DNA of 64,000 nt from Mitsuokella sp. oral taxon 131 str. W9106 (GTDB taxonomy: Bacteria > Bacillota > Negativicutes > Selenomonadales > Selenomonadaceae), in the NCBI RefSeq assembly GCF_000469545.1, contig NZ_KI273061.1, forward strand, positions 1-64,000, read 5' to 3'. The notes beneath the pieces were generated by a model, which saw only the letters and a list, made by a program, of their open reading frames with translations, had not been told where the DNA came from and did no database searches. A program made the position numbers and the translations under genes. This document shows, in pieces, positions 1-7,978 of this stretch. The stretch's first letter is position 1; each line of letters starts with the position of its first letter.

Positions 1-29
1 GGCGCAGCGACGCCTTGCGTCACTGCGCC
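1..29. repeat. Perfect hairpin at window edge
   Basis: GGCGCAG and CTGCGCC arms enclose an inner GACGC/GCGTC stem with a CTT loop. No T run follows on the plus strand and the other flank is outside the window, so it may be half of a terminator for the minus-strand LysR gene or part of the upstream gene's terminator. Confidence 0.45.
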
Positions 30-62
30 CGCCGGGAACCCAAAAAGTTGGTTCGGCCTTGC

Positions 63-93
63 GCGTAGCAGCTGTCATGCTGCTGCGCTTTTT
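63..93 (+). terminator. Intrinsic terminator of an upstream plus-strand gene
   Basis: Arms GCGTAGCAGC (63-72) and GCTGCTGCGC (79-88) pair with one wobble and are followed by TTTTT. It would end a plus-strand transcript entering from outside the window, converging on the LysR gene. Confidence 0.7.
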
Positions 94-101
94 CTATGCG
101 G

Positions 102-1007
102 CTATTGCTGCTCTTCGACTTGCGCTGCCCAGTAGCCGCAGATATAGTCGACGAACGTGTGGATCGCGCGCCGCTTCGGCGCGTTTTTCTTGTAGATGAG
201 CACGGCCGTGATCGAGAGCGGCGGGTCGAGCGGGAACGCGCATTCCGTGCGGCCCAGCTCCGCGAGCAGGCGGTGCGGCAGGAGCGCGCAGGCACGCTCT
301 GCCGCCGCATAGCGGATCATCGCGTACGGCGTCGAGAGACGGGCGCAGACGGTGGGCGTCACGCCACCCGCGCAGAAGTAGCCGGCGACGGTGTCCTGGA
401 TGAAGTATTTGGATGGATAGGCGATGAGCGGCAGCTTGGCGAGCTCGGCGCGCGATACGGCTCCTGCGTCCGCCGCGCGGAGGTTCGGGGCGTAGCAGAT
501 GAGTTCGTCCCGCGCGAACGGCACGACCTCATAGCCCGCGAACTCCTCGCGGCGCAGGAGGTAGGCGGAGGCGAGGTCGATGTGTTCGTTCTTTAGGCTG
601 GCGAGAAGCTCTTCTTCCTCCATGTCGTAGATGCAGAGGGTCAGTCCGTGATTTTTTTCGGAAAAGTGCGCGACGTGGCGGTTCATGAGCACATCGCCGA
701 GCGTGCGCAGCACGCCGATGTGCAGGTCGACGGGCGCAGCGGCTTGTTCCTGCACGAGCGCCACAGTTTCCGCGAGATGCCCTAGGATCTCCGCTGCCCG
801 CTCGGCGAAGAGAACGCCTGCGGGCGTCAGGTGGCTGCTCTTTCGCGTGCGCTCGATGAGGCGCGCGCCGACCGTCTCTTCGAGTTTCTGGATCTGCGCG
901 CTGAGTGTCGACTGCGCGATGTTCGCCGTCTGTGCCGCCTGCGTGAAATTCCCCGTGCGTGCATACGCGACGAGATACGTGAGCTGCTGGATGCTTGGCA
1001 GTTCCAT
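102..1007 (-). CDS. LysR-family transcriptional regulator
   Basis: A 301-residue protein of standard LysR length. Residues 1-60 form the winged helix-turn-helix (FTQAAQTANIAQSTLSAQI is the recognition region), and residues about 90-295 form the periplasmic-binding-like effector domain. The ATG follows an AAGGATT ribosome site. The gene is divergent from an MFS transporter 146 bp away, the usual arrangement in which a LysR protein controls itself and its neighbour. A TTATCG/CGATAA inverted repeat lies just upstream of the start. The effector cannot be read from the sequence. Family assignment is secure; the target is inferred. Confidence 0.9.
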   Translation of the reverse strand: MELPSIQQLTYLVAYARTGNFTQAAQTANIAQSTLSAQIQKLEETVGARLIERTRKSSHLTPAGVLFAERAAEILGHLAETVALVQEQAAAPVDLHIGVLRTLGDVLMNRHVAHFSEKNHGLTLCIYDMEEEELLASLKNEHIDLASAYLLRREEFAGYEVVPFARDELICYAPNLRAADAGAVSRAELAKLPLIAYPSKYFIQDTVAGYFCAGGVTPTVCARLSTPYAMIRYAAAERACALLPHRLLAELGRTECAFPLDPPLSITAVLIYKKNAPKRRAIHTFVDYICGYWAAQVEEQQ

Positions 1008-1021
1008 GCGAATCCTTTCTG

Positions 1022-1040
1022 TTATCGAAAAAAGCGATAA
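1022..1040. promoter_or_regulatory. Candidate LysR operator in the divergent intergenic region
   Basis: TTATCG (1022-1027) and CGATAA (1035-1040) form a perfect inverted repeat with a 7-nt spacer, 15 bp upstream of the LysR start. It has the T-N11-A geometry of LysR boxes. Further downstream TATAAT at 1084-1089, with TTATAC 18 bp before it, could be the MFS promoter. Confidence 0.5.
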
Positions 1041-1153
1041 GTCATATTATAATTATCCATTATACAAAGTAGATGGAAATGGTTATAATCTTGCCTGTCG
1101 TTACAACTGGAATATTAGATTTATTTATGGAAAAGGGAAGGTATCATCATTTT

Positions 1154-2380
1154 ATGGCAACGAAAGAACCGTTATGGACACGGGACTTTATCCTGGACAC
1201 ACTGGTCAATTTTCTCATCTACATCGTTTACTACATGCTCGTCGTCATCATTGCGTCGGAGGCCATTCACAGCCTGAACGCATCGCTAAGCGAAGCGGGC
1301 CTTGCCGCCGGCATCTTTATCCTCGGCACGCTGCTCGCGCGTCTCACGGCAGGCCGCTCGATCGAGCTTTTCGGCCGCAAGAAGATGCTCTATGCAGGGC
1401 TCGTTTTTTACCTCGTTACGACGGTCCTCTATCTTTTCGTGAATAGCCTCTCCGTCATGTACGTTGTCCGCTTTTTGAACGGCATCGGCTACGGCGTCAC
1501 CTCGACGGCGACGAGCACGATCATCGCGGGCTGCATCCCGCTTTCGCGCAAGGGCGAGGGCATCAACTACTACGCGCTGAGCATGAGCCTTGCCGCTGCG
1601 ATCGGCCCGCTCATCGGCATGGCGATGCAGCAGGTCGTTTCATTCCATTATATCATAGGCTTCAATGTCGCGGTACTCATCATCTGCTGTGTCTCTTCCG
1701 TCATTCTCCACGTCGAGGAAGTTCAGCTCACGGCGGAACATCTCGCAGAAATCAAGAAGTTCACCATCGACAACTTCATCGAGCCGCGCGTCTATGGCAT
1801 TTCGCTCGTCGCGTTCTTCGTTGGGGTCTGTTACTCGGGCGTCCTCGGCTTCCTCGCAACGTACAGCCAGGAGCTCAACCTCCTTGCGGCAGGCACGCTC
1901 TTCTTCGCCGTCTACGCGGGCGTCGTCACGCTCGCACGTCCGGTCGCAGGCGTTCTCTTTGATCGCCGCGGCGAGGATTTCGTCACGTATCCGACGTTCG
2001 TCTGCCTTGCGATCGGTCTTTTGATCCTCTCCGTCACGACGCAGAGCTGGCAGCTCCTGCTTGCAGGCGTATTCGTCGGTCTTGGCTACGGGACATTCAT
2101 GTCCAATGGGCAGGCGATCTGCGTCAAGCTCACGCCGCCGCACCGCATCGGCGTCGCCGTCTCGACGTACTTCGTCGCACTCGACCTCGGACTCGGCGTC
2201 GGCCCGTATCTGCTCGGCTTCGCAAAGCCGAGCTTCGGATTCACCGGCATCTACTTCAGCACGGGAATCGCGGCGCTTCTCTGCGGCGTGCTGTACTACC
2301 TGATCTACGTTCGCCCACGCGACCGCAAGGCGGCGCTTGCAGCGGCGCAGGGCGAGGGCGGCAGCCATCGCCTCAGGTAA
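1154..2380 (+). CDS. Major facilitator superfamily transporter
   Basis: About 408 residues with some 12 hydrophobic segments, the standard MFS fold. The loop between segments 2 and 3 has the family signature (AGRSIELFGRKKM), and a long central loop (VEEVQLTAEHLAEIKKFTI) separates the two halves. In-frame starts exist at 1073 and 1127, but the ATG at 1154 has AGGGAAGG upstream and begins directly before the first amphipathic stretch. Divergent from the LysR gene, which probably controls it. The substrate is unknown; the likeness is to drug/sugar efflux permeases in general. Confidence 0.85.
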   Translation: MATKEPLWTRDFILDTLVNFLIYIVYYMLVVIIASEAIHSLNASLSEAGLAAGIFILGTLLARLTAGRSIELFGRKKMLYAGLVFYLVTTVLYLFVNSLSVMYVVRFLNGIGYGVTSTATSTIIAGCIPLSRKGEGINYYALSMSLAAAIGPLIGMAMQQVVSFHYIIGFNVAVLIICCVSSVILHVEEVQLTAEHLAEIKKFTIDNFIEPRVYGISLVAFFVGVCYSGVLGFLATYSQELNLLAAGTLFFAVYAGVVTLARPVAGVLFDRRGEDFVTYPTFVCLAIGLLILSVTTQSWQLLLAGVFVGLGYGTFMSNGQAICVKLTPPHRIGVAVSTYFVALDLGLGVGPYLLGFAKPSFGFTGIYFSTGIAALLCGVLYYLIYVRPRDRKAALAAAQGEGGSHRLR

Positions 2381-2407
2381 AGCGCGGGGCGTGCCGTGCG
2401 CTTTACC
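2376..2407 (+). repeat. Inverted repeat overlapping the MFS stop codon
   Basis: GGTAAAGCGC (2376-2385) and GCGCTTTACC (2398-2407) form a perfect 10-bp stem containing the TAA stop. There is no clear T run; the real terminator is probably the next hairpin at 2470. Confidence 0.5.
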
Positions 2408-2469
2408 GTTTGCTTCACCAGGGCTTGCCTGGAAGCATTGCATTTAACCGGAACCGTTTCGATGGAACC

Positions 2470-2505
2470 ACAGGCCTGGCGGATTTGCCGTCAGGCCTGT
2501 TTTTC
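2470..2505 (+). terminator. Intrinsic terminator after the MFS gene
   Basis: ACAGGCCTG-GCGG pairs with CCG-CAGGCCTGT around an ATTT loop and is followed by TTTTC. It is oriented to end the MFS transcript. Confidence 0.8.
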
Positions 2506-2531
2506 GGTAAAATGAACGATAGGCGCGGATT

Positions 2532-3353
2532 TTACGATTCCTTGCGCAAAGGCGTGCAGGATACCGGCGGCTTTTGGTAGAGCGCTTCGCGCCAGTCGTC
2601 GAAGATGTCGAGCTTTTCCTTGACGCTGCGGCGGCGCGCGAGCGGCAGATCGGCCGTGACGATCGCTTCCGTGCCTGCCGCCTCGCCGAGCGATTCGCCC
2701 CACGGATCCAGGAGCACGGAGTGCCCGCCGAGCGTCCTGTCTTTGCTTGCCGCATTGCAGGCGCAGACGAAAATCTGATTTTCGATCGCGCGGGCGCGCA
2801 GGAGCACGCGCCAGTGCGGGAGGCGCACCTTCGGCCATGCGGCGGGAAGGAAGAGGACTTCGGCTCCTGCGCGCGCAAGCGCGGAGAAGAGGGCGGGGAA
2901 GCGCAGATCGTAGCAGATGGCGACGGCGCATGACACGCCGTCGAGCGCGAACGTCACGAGCCGATCGCCTGCCGTAAAATCGTGGTCTTCGCCGCTCGGC
3001 GTGAAGAGGTGGCACTTGTCGTAGGATGCGATGATCGCGCCGCTTCGGTCTGCGATATAGCAGGTATTGTAGGCCTTGCCGCCTTCTAGGCGAGCGACTG
3101 AGCCGCCGACGACGTTCACGCCGAAGCGGCTGGAGAGCGCGGCAAGCACGCGCCTGGCACGCGCTCCGCTAGGGTCGGCATGCGCTTTGATCGGGCGCGG
3201 GTAGAAGCCCGTCGTCCAAAGTTCGGGCAGCACGAGCACGTCGGGATGCTCGCTTTTATTGCGCATGGCATCTTCGGCGAGGCGCAGGAGCGTCGCGGTA
3301 TTTTCCGCTTCGCGCGCGAGGCCCACGTTCATTTGCAGCAGGGAAACGCGCAT
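2532..3353 (-). CDS. Carbon-nitrogen hydrolase (nitrilase/omega-amidase family)
   Basis: 273 residues, the usual length for nitrilase-superfamily amidases. The catalytic triad is visible: Glu44 (VLPELW), Lys113 (YDKCHLF) and Cys147 (ICYDLRFP). The CYDLRFPALF context and length fit the omega-amidase/YafV-like branch, which hydrolyses alpha-keto acid amides such as 2-oxoglutaramate or 2-oxosuccinamate in the cytoplasm. The start follows GAGGTGATCCT. The gene runs opposite to both flanking genes, so it is monocistronic. Family is certain; substrate is inferred from similarity of motif context. Confidence 0.88.
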   Translation of the reverse strand: MRVSLLQMNVGLAREAENTATLLRLAEDAMRNKSEHPDVLVLPELWTTGFYPRPIKAHADPSGARARRVLAALSSRFGVNVVGGSVARLEGGKAYNTCYIADRSGAIIASYDKCHLFTPSGEDHDFTAGDRLVTFALDGVSCAVAICYDLRFPALFSALARAGAEVLFLPAAWPKVRLPHWRVLLRARAIENQIFVCACNAASKDRTLGGHSVLLDPWGESLGEAAGTEAIVTADLPLARRRSVKEKLDIFDDWREALYQKPPVSCTPLRKES

Positions 3354-3392
3354 AGGATCACCTCATTATATTGTGCAGGAAGGAGGAATGGC

Positions 3393-3596
3393 ATGGAAAA
3401 GATTCCGTACAGGATCGGAGACGTCGTCCGCATGAAAAAGCCGCACCCATGCGGAGCGAACGAGTGGGAACTCCTGCGCACGGGCATGGATTTTCGCTTG
3501 AAATGCCTCGGCTGCGGGCATCTCGTGATGCTGCCGCGTCCGAAGTTCGAGAAGATGGTGCGCGCTGTCGTGCGGCGAGCGGATGGACAAGAATAG
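3393..3596 (+). CDS. DUF951 small zinc-ribbon-like protein
   Basis: 67 residues beginning MEKIPYRIGDVVRMKKPHPCG. The order VRMKKPHPCG...W...R.G.D.RLKCLGCGH...PR.KFEK is the DUF951 pattern, with three cysteines (CG and CLGC) likely to bind metal. The ATG at 3393 has AGGAGG six bases upstream; longer in-frame starts overlap the divergent amidase and lack a ribosome site. DUF951 proteins are widespread in Firmicutes and their function is unknown. Ends just before a strong terminator. Confidence 0.85.
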   Translation: MEKIPYRIGDVVRMKKPHPCGANEWELLRTGMDFRLKCLGCGHLVMLPRPKFEKMVRAVVRRADGQE

Positions 3597-3604
3597 TATA
3601 GCAT

Positions 3605-3633
3605 AAGGAGAGGGGCGCTGCCCCTCCTTTTTT
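3605..3633 (+). terminator. Intrinsic terminator after the DUF951 gene
   Basis: AGGGGC (3611-3616) and GCCCCT (3620-3625), extended by flanking AAGGAG/CTCCTT, are followed by six T. Confidence 0.85.
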
Positions 3634-3737
3634 GCGTGGATCATTCTTGGGGGGGACTCAAAAAAAACTTTGCACTTAATTAATTGCCAGTGCAAACTAT
3701 TTAAGCAAAACATCATGCAAAGATAACATCCCTGTAA

Positions 3738-3766
3738 TTGTAATTGACCTAGTCAACTGTTATACT
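3738..3766 (+). promoter_or_regulatory. Predicted sigma-70-type promoter of the SLH porin
   Basis: TTGTAA (3738-3743), 17-bp spacer, TATACT (3761-3766). The start codon is about 118 bp downstream, so the porin mRNA has a leader of roughly 110 nt, including a GGAGGAG ribosome site. The 3634-3737 stretch is AT-rich with no other feature seen. Confidence 0.6.
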
Positions 3767-3883
3767 AAAGGTGTCCTGAGGGAAAGGAGCCAAGAAAAGG
3801 CAGAGGAAACATGGATACTCGCCACGGCGGCTCCCATTCGAGGGAATCAAAAACATTTTGGTTTTGAATGGAGGAGATTTACC

Positions 3884-5146
3884 ATGAAAAAGACTCTTGT
3901 ATCCGCACTCACGGCAGCACTTGCAGTAGGAGCAGCGTCCACGGCGTTTGCGGCGTCGAACCCGTTCTCGGATGTGCCGCAGGGACACTGGGCATACGAT
4001 GCGGTATCCCAGCTCGCGGCAGACGGCGTCATCGAGGGCTACGGCGACGGCACATACCAAGGCGATAAGACGATCACGCGTTACGAGATGGCGCAGATGG
4101 TCGCAAAGGCGATGGCGAAGGAAAGCAGCGCATCGGCGGCTGACAAGGCACTGATCGACAAGCTCGCTGCCGAGTATGCCGACGAGCTCAATAATCTCGG
4201 CGTGCGCGTTTCGAACCTCGAACGCAATGCCGACATGGTCAAGTGGAACGGCGAGATGCGCTACACCTATGCGAAGCAGAAGGCAGACGGCCAGGACAAC
4301 ACGAGCAATGAGTTCAAGTTCCGCCTTGAGCCGTCCGCAGAGGTCAACAGCCATTGGCACGTCAGGTCGCGTCTCGATGCGACGACCAATGCGTCGGAAG
4401 ACGGCGAGTCGAACGTCTCGCTGAAGCGCCTCTACGCGGACGGTGACTATAGCAACTGGAACATCAAGCTCGGCAAGCTCCCTGAGCAGATCGACGGCAA
4501 TCTCTTTGATACGCAGCTTTCGGGCGGTGCAATCGCAGTCGGCAACGATCTCAAGTTCACGGTCGAGGGCGGGCGCATGAACCTCGGCAGGAACAACTTG
4601 ACGAATGATCTCGTCAACGAGGCGAGCAACACCGACCATAAGGCGGACGCGTTCGCAGCTGGGCTTCAGTACACGAAGGACAAGTTCTCCATGGGAGCAG
4701 GCTATCACTATCTCTCAAGCGATGCGTTCAAGGTGGCAAGGGACTACAATACGAACGGTGAAACAGAGAGCAAGGCGACCATTTGGACGGGCAATATGAA
4801 GTATCGCTTTGACAAGAACGTCGCGCTCGGCGGAAGCTACGCGCGCAATACGGCAGCGGATCACTACGACAAAGCGGGCACCGTTGAGCTCGATTATAAA
4901 GGCGCGGAGCCTGCAAACCGCGGCACGTGGGGCGCATACGCTGCTTACCGTTACCTCGGGGATTATGCGGCGATCGCACCGACCTATATGAACGGCGATC
5001 TCTCCGGCGCAAGGGGCTGGGAATTCGGCACGAATTACACGGTCGCGAAGAACACCGTTTTGAATCTCAAGTATTTCAAGGGCAAGGCGCTTCAAGATAG
5101 CAGCAACGCATCCGAAGTGTTCGGTCGCGTGCAGTTCTTCTTCTGA
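3884..5146 (+). CDS. SLH-domain outer membrane porin (OmpM-like)
   Basis: 420 residues. A signal peptide (cleavage after AFA, about residue 23) is followed by one SLH domain (about 25-75: NPFSDVPQGHWAYDAV...ITRYEMA), a short coiled-coil-like linker (about 80-118), and a beta-barrel with alternating hydrophobic strands ending in FGRVQFFF with a terminal Phe, the signal for BAM insertion. This is the porin type of Negativicutes, where the SLH domain binds polyamine-modified peptidoglycan and tethers the outer membrane while the barrel passes small solutes. Own promoter and terminator, so monocistronic. This is one of the best taxonomic markers in the window. Confidence 0.93.
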   Translation: MKKTLVSALTAALAVGAASTAFAASNPFSDVPQGHWAYDAVSQLAADGVIEGYGDGTYQGDKTITRYEMAQMVAKAMAKESSASAADKALIDKLAAEYADELNNLGVRVSNLERNADMVKWNGEMRYTYAKQKADGQDNTSNEFKFRLEPSAEVNSHWHVRSRLDATTNASEDGESNVSLKRLYADGDYSNWNIKLGKLPEQIDGNLFDTQLSGGAIAVGNDLKFTVEGGRMNLGRNNLTNDLVNEASNTDHKADAFAAGLQYTKDKFSMGAGYHYLSSDAFKVARDYNTNGETESKATIWTGNMKYRFDKNVALGGSYARNTAADHYDKAGTVELDYKGAEPANRGTWGAYAAYRYLGDYAAIAPTYMNGDLSGARGWEFGTNYTVAKNTVLNLKYFKGKALQDSSNASEVFGRVQFFF

Positions 5147-5169
5147 GCTAAGCAGACCTTCATAAGGAG

Positions 5170-5197
5170 GGGCATCGCATTTATGCGATGCCCTTTT
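5170..5197. terminator. Terminator between porin and Gx-transporter genes
   Basis: GGGCATCGCAT (5170-5180) and ATGCGATGCCC (5183-5193) form a perfect 11-bp stem followed by TTTT. The converging minus-strand gene ends inside it, so it may serve both directions. Confidence 0.8.
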
Positions 5198-5753
5198 GCT
5201 TTGCCCGATCCCCTGCTCCCATGGGCAAGAGGGCATGTGGCAGGCGAGCCAAGATGCGCGAGGCGCAGACGGCGAGGAGAAGCCCGGTCAAAATGCCGCA
5301 TGGTCCCAAGATGGGGAGGTAGGAAAAGAGGGCTGGCGTGCTTGCGGCGGCTGCGCCGACGGCGAGCTGGGCGGCGTTGTGGAGGAAGCCGCCCGCCGCG
5401 CTGATGGCGAAGAGGGAAAAGGCACGTGTTTTTTTGAGCGCAAGCATGCCGAGGAGGCTCACGGTGCCGCCTGCGAGGCTGTAGAGGAAGACGGTCGGCC
5501 CGCCGCCGAAGAAGGAGGCGAGCGCAATGCGCGTGAGGACGATGAGCGCAGCCGTTCGCGCTGGCATCGTCAGGATGGCGATGAGCGTCACGAGGTTTGC
5601 GATGCCGAGCTTTGCCCCCGGTGCGAGAAACGGGAGCGGGATCAGCCCCTCGAGCAGGAAGAGAGAGAGGGAGAGTGCGACGAGAAGTGCAGCGCGTACG
5701 AGCCGCCGCGTCGCGCTTTCCCTTTGCATGCGGTTTTTGCCGATGGTGTTCAT
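5181..5753 (-). CDS. Gx transporter family membrane protein (EetB-like)
   Basis: 190 residues with about five to six hydrophobic segments. The stretch PLPFLAPGAKLGIANLVTLIAI and the GGGP/GG-rich helices fit the Gx transporter family (formerly heptaprenyl diphosphate synthase component I), distant relatives of ECF S-components. It overlaps the upstream NusG-domain-II gene by ATGA, so the two are translationally coupled. From memory of the family, this pair corresponds to EetA and EetB of flavin-based extracellular electron transfer loci. No ndh-2, apbE or other partner is seen beside it. The biochemical role is unknown. Confidence 0.8.
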   Translation of the reverse strand: MNTIGKNRMQRESATRRLVRAALLVALSLSLFLLEGLIPLPFLAPGAKLGIANLVTLIAILTMPARTAALIVLTRIALASFFGGGPTVFLYSLAGGTVSLLGMLALKKTRAFSLFAISAAGGFLHNAAQLAVGAAAASTPALFSYLPILGPCGILTGLLLAVCASRILARLPHALLPMGAGDRAKQKGIA

Positions 5754-6127
5754 GGTGCTTTGACCTCGATGAGGAGCTTGTGCGGGACGCAGGCGATGAC
5801 GTCGCCCGCGTTTCGTGCCTTGCCGGTCTTGACGCAGATTTTATCGGGGCAGTCCGCCTCCGTGACGGAGATCGTCTCGTCCTCGACGCGGATGGTGTTC
5901 GTGCCGTCTGGCGTCTCAATGGGGATTTCTTCCACGCCGTGATGCCCGGCGAGTGGAATGCGGCGCACTTCTTTCCCGGCGACGGTGACGACGGCGTAGG
6001 TGCTTGCGGGCGCCTTGCCTAGGAAGAGGAGCGGCGTAAAGGAGAGGAGGAGCAAGATAGCGATGAGGAAGCCATCGTTTCGCTTCCATTTCATGGTCTT
6101 CATGGTGGTGTTCATGGTTGTCTTCAT
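5750..6127 (-). CDS. NusG domain II-containing membrane protein (EetA-like)
   Basis: 125 residues: a basic N-terminus, one transmembrane helix (about 20-37, FLIAILLLLSFTPLLFL), then a small extracytoplasmic beta domain with the conserved DCPDKICVKTG motif (two Cys) and ACVPHKLLIEV, diagnostic of NusG domain II proteins. Despite the name this is not the transcription factor. The first 14 codons consist of near-repeats (MKTTMNTTMKTMKW) giving several possible starts; AAGGA lies 13 bases before the first. It is followed by the Gx-transporter gene with a 4-bp overlap. Confidence 0.78.
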   Translation of the reverse strand: MKTTMNTTMKTMKWKRNDGFLIAILLLLSFTPLLFLGKAPASTYAVVTVAGKEVRRIPLAGHHGVEEIPIETPDGTNTIRVEDETISVTEADCPDKICVKTGKARNAGDVIACVPHKLLIEVKAP

Positions 6128-6223
6128 GGTCGCGCAGTTTTCCTTGCGAAGATGGGAGGAGCGGAGTAAAATAGTAGAATCGTAGCAGAATAAATCGGTG
6201 ATTCTCTAGGGGGAGCGTTTCTT

Positions 6224-7333
6224 ATGCCAAATCGCGCGGCTTGGGCGGAGATCGACCTCGGCGCCCTGCGCCATAATTACGAAGCAATCCGGGCACATAT
6301 CAAGGGCGGGACGCGGCTCTGCGCCGTCGTCAAGGCAGATGCCTACGGGCACGGGGCAATCCCTGCGGCACGCGTCGCCGTTGCGGCAGGCGCCTCGTAT
6401 CTCGCCGTCGCGACGCTCGGCGAGGCGGCAGAGCTGCGCCGTGCGGGATTTACCGTGCCGATCCTTCTCTTGGGACTCGTGCTGCAAGAGAGCGCGCGGG
6501 ACATCGTCGATATGGCGGTCACGCAGGTCGTCTGCGAGCTGCCGCTTGCCGAGGCGTTGTCGCGCGAAGCGGTGCGGCAGGGCAGGACGGTGAAGGTGCA
6601 TCTGGGCGTCGAGACGGGCATGGGGCGCATCGGCGTCCGCCCGGAGGAGGCAGGCGCACTCGCCGCTGCCATCGCGAAGCTGCCGAATGTCGAGATCGAG
6701 GGCGTGTTCTCGCATTTCGCGACGGCGGACGCGAAGGACAAGACATTTGCGAAGGAGCAGCTCGCCCGCTTTTGCGCCGCGCTCGATGCCGTCGAAGCGG
6801 CAGGCGTCCATCCTGCCATCCGCCATATCGCGGAGTCGGCGGCGATCCTCGAAATGCCCGAAGCGCATTTCGATATGGTGCGCGCGGGCATCATCCAGTA
6901 CGGGCTTTGGCCGAGCGGGGAGGTCACGCATCCGGTCGACCTTCGTCCCGTCATGAAGCTTTGTGCGAAGGTCGTCTTCGTCAAGACGGTTGAAGCGGGC
7001 GAGAGCATCGGCTACGGACGCGCGTTCAAAGCGAAGCGCAGGAGCCGCATTGCGACACTTCCCATCGGCTACGCCGACGGCTATATCCGCGCCTACGGCA
7101 GAGCGGGCGCCGTATCGTTCGATGGGAAGCGCGCGCCGATCACGGGCCGCATCTGCATGGATCAGGTGATGGTCGATGTGACCGATCTCCCAGAGGTAAA
7201 GGAGGAAAGCACGGCCGTCCTCTTCGGCGGTGCGGGCATCTCGGCAGACGAGGCGGCATCGTGGCTCGGTACGATCAACTACGAGGTGACGTGCCTCGTC
7301 TCGCCGCGCGTGCCGCGCAGCTACATCGGCTGA
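6224..7333 (+). CDS. alr: Alanine racemase
   Basis: 369 residues, the family's usual length. A PLP-dependent fold-type III enzyme that interconverts L- and D-alanine for peptidoglycan. Lys37 in VVKADAYGHG binds PLP; Tyr264 in SIGYGRAF is the opposite catalytic base; ITGRICMDQ and the C-terminal beta domain are typical. The ATG follows GGGGGAG. It faces the minus-strand small-protein gene at its 3' end, with only 9 bp between the stops. No regulatory element was recognised. Confidence 0.96.
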   Translation: MPNRAAWAEIDLGALRHNYEAIRAHIKGGTRLCAVVKADAYGHGAIPAARVAVAAGASYLAVATLGEAAELRRAGFTVPILLLGLVLQESARDIVDMAVTQVVCELPLAEALSREAVRQGRTVKVHLGVETGMGRIGVRPEEAGALAAAIAKLPNVEIEGVFSHFATADAKDKTFAKEQLARFCAALDAVEAAGVHPAIRHIAESAAILEMPEAHFDMVRAGIIQYGLWPSGEVTHPVDLRPVMKLCAKVVFVKTVEAGESIGYGRAFKAKRRSRIATLPIGYADGYIRAYGRAGAVSFDGKRAPITGRICMDQVMVDVTDLPEVKEESTAVLFGGAGISADEAASWLGTINYEVTCLVSPRVPRSYIG

Positions 7334-7342
7334 CGCAGAGCT

Positions 7343-7834
7343 TCAGCTGCGCCCCTTGCTGAGCTCGCGCTGCCAGTAGGCGAGATCGGCTTCATTGAGC
7401 GGCAGGTCGATGGTCTGCCCATTATCGTAGTAGAAGCGGAACCGGACGGTTTCCGCTTTTTTGATGGCGGGCAGGCTCGATCGCGGAAGCTCGACGAAGA
7501 GCTTGTTCTCGTTCTTGTACCGGTTGCCTGGAGCATCGCCGGGCGGCGGCGATTGGCGCGTGGCTGCTTTCATTTCCCATGCGTCGCCGTCTGTGTAGAG
7601 CACGGCCTGCGGCTCCATTTTCGCGCCGTCAAAGCGGTAGTCCCAGAGGGAGAGGACGGCTCCTTCCAGTTTTCCGGCGCTCGTGTAGGAGCTTTGGAAG
7701 TCGATGCGCGCGTAGGCGGAGAGGCTGTCCGCCGTGCGGTGATCGACGCGCCATGTGTACGATATGCCGAAAATGCCGATGAGGATGCAGAGAAAACCGA
7801 ATGTGATGATGATGCGTTTGAGCATGGTAGGCAT
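7343..7834 (-). CDS. Hypothetical membrane-anchored protein
   Basis: 163 residues, not recognised. One N-terminal hydrophobic helix (about 8-27, IIITFGFLCILIGIFGISY) without an obvious cleavage site or lipobox suggests an uncleaved anchor. The rest is a soluble, beta-rich, extracytoplasmic domain ending in a charged helix. The ATG at 7834 has AGGAGG eight bases upstream; an in-frame ATG at 7825 is also possible. TATAAT on the minus strand (complement of 7867-7872) could be its -10. Sits between alr and an RpiR gene; neither suggests a function. Confidence 0.75.
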   Translation of the reverse strand: MPTMLKRIIITFGFLCILIGIFGISYTWRVDHRTADSLSAYARIDFQSSYTSAGKLEGAVLSLWDYRFDGAKMEPQAVLYTDGDAWEMKAATRQSPPPGDAPGNRYKNENKLFVELPRSSLPAIKKAETVRFRFYYDNGQTIDLPLNEADLAYWQRELSKGRS

Positions 7835-7918
7835 GAAGCGATCCTCCTGTCCAGGTTGATTCTTTCATTATACCATGGTTTCGCGCCCCTTGCATTTTCT
7901 GCCGAATGTGAGAAAATA

Positions 7919-7945
7919 GCGATATAGGGAATGATGCTATATCGC
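7919..7945. promoter_or_regulatory. Perfect inverted repeat before the RpiR gene (candidate operator)
   Basis: GCGATATAG (7919-7927) and CTATATCGC (7937-7945) are perfect 9-bp arms around a 9-nt spacer, 33 bp before the GTG start at 7979. It covers an alternative upstream ATG, which argues for the downstream start. Likely autoregulatory. Confidence 0.5.
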
Positions 7946-7978
7946 ACCCACTTAGGGCGCAGGAAAGTAGGGATTGCC

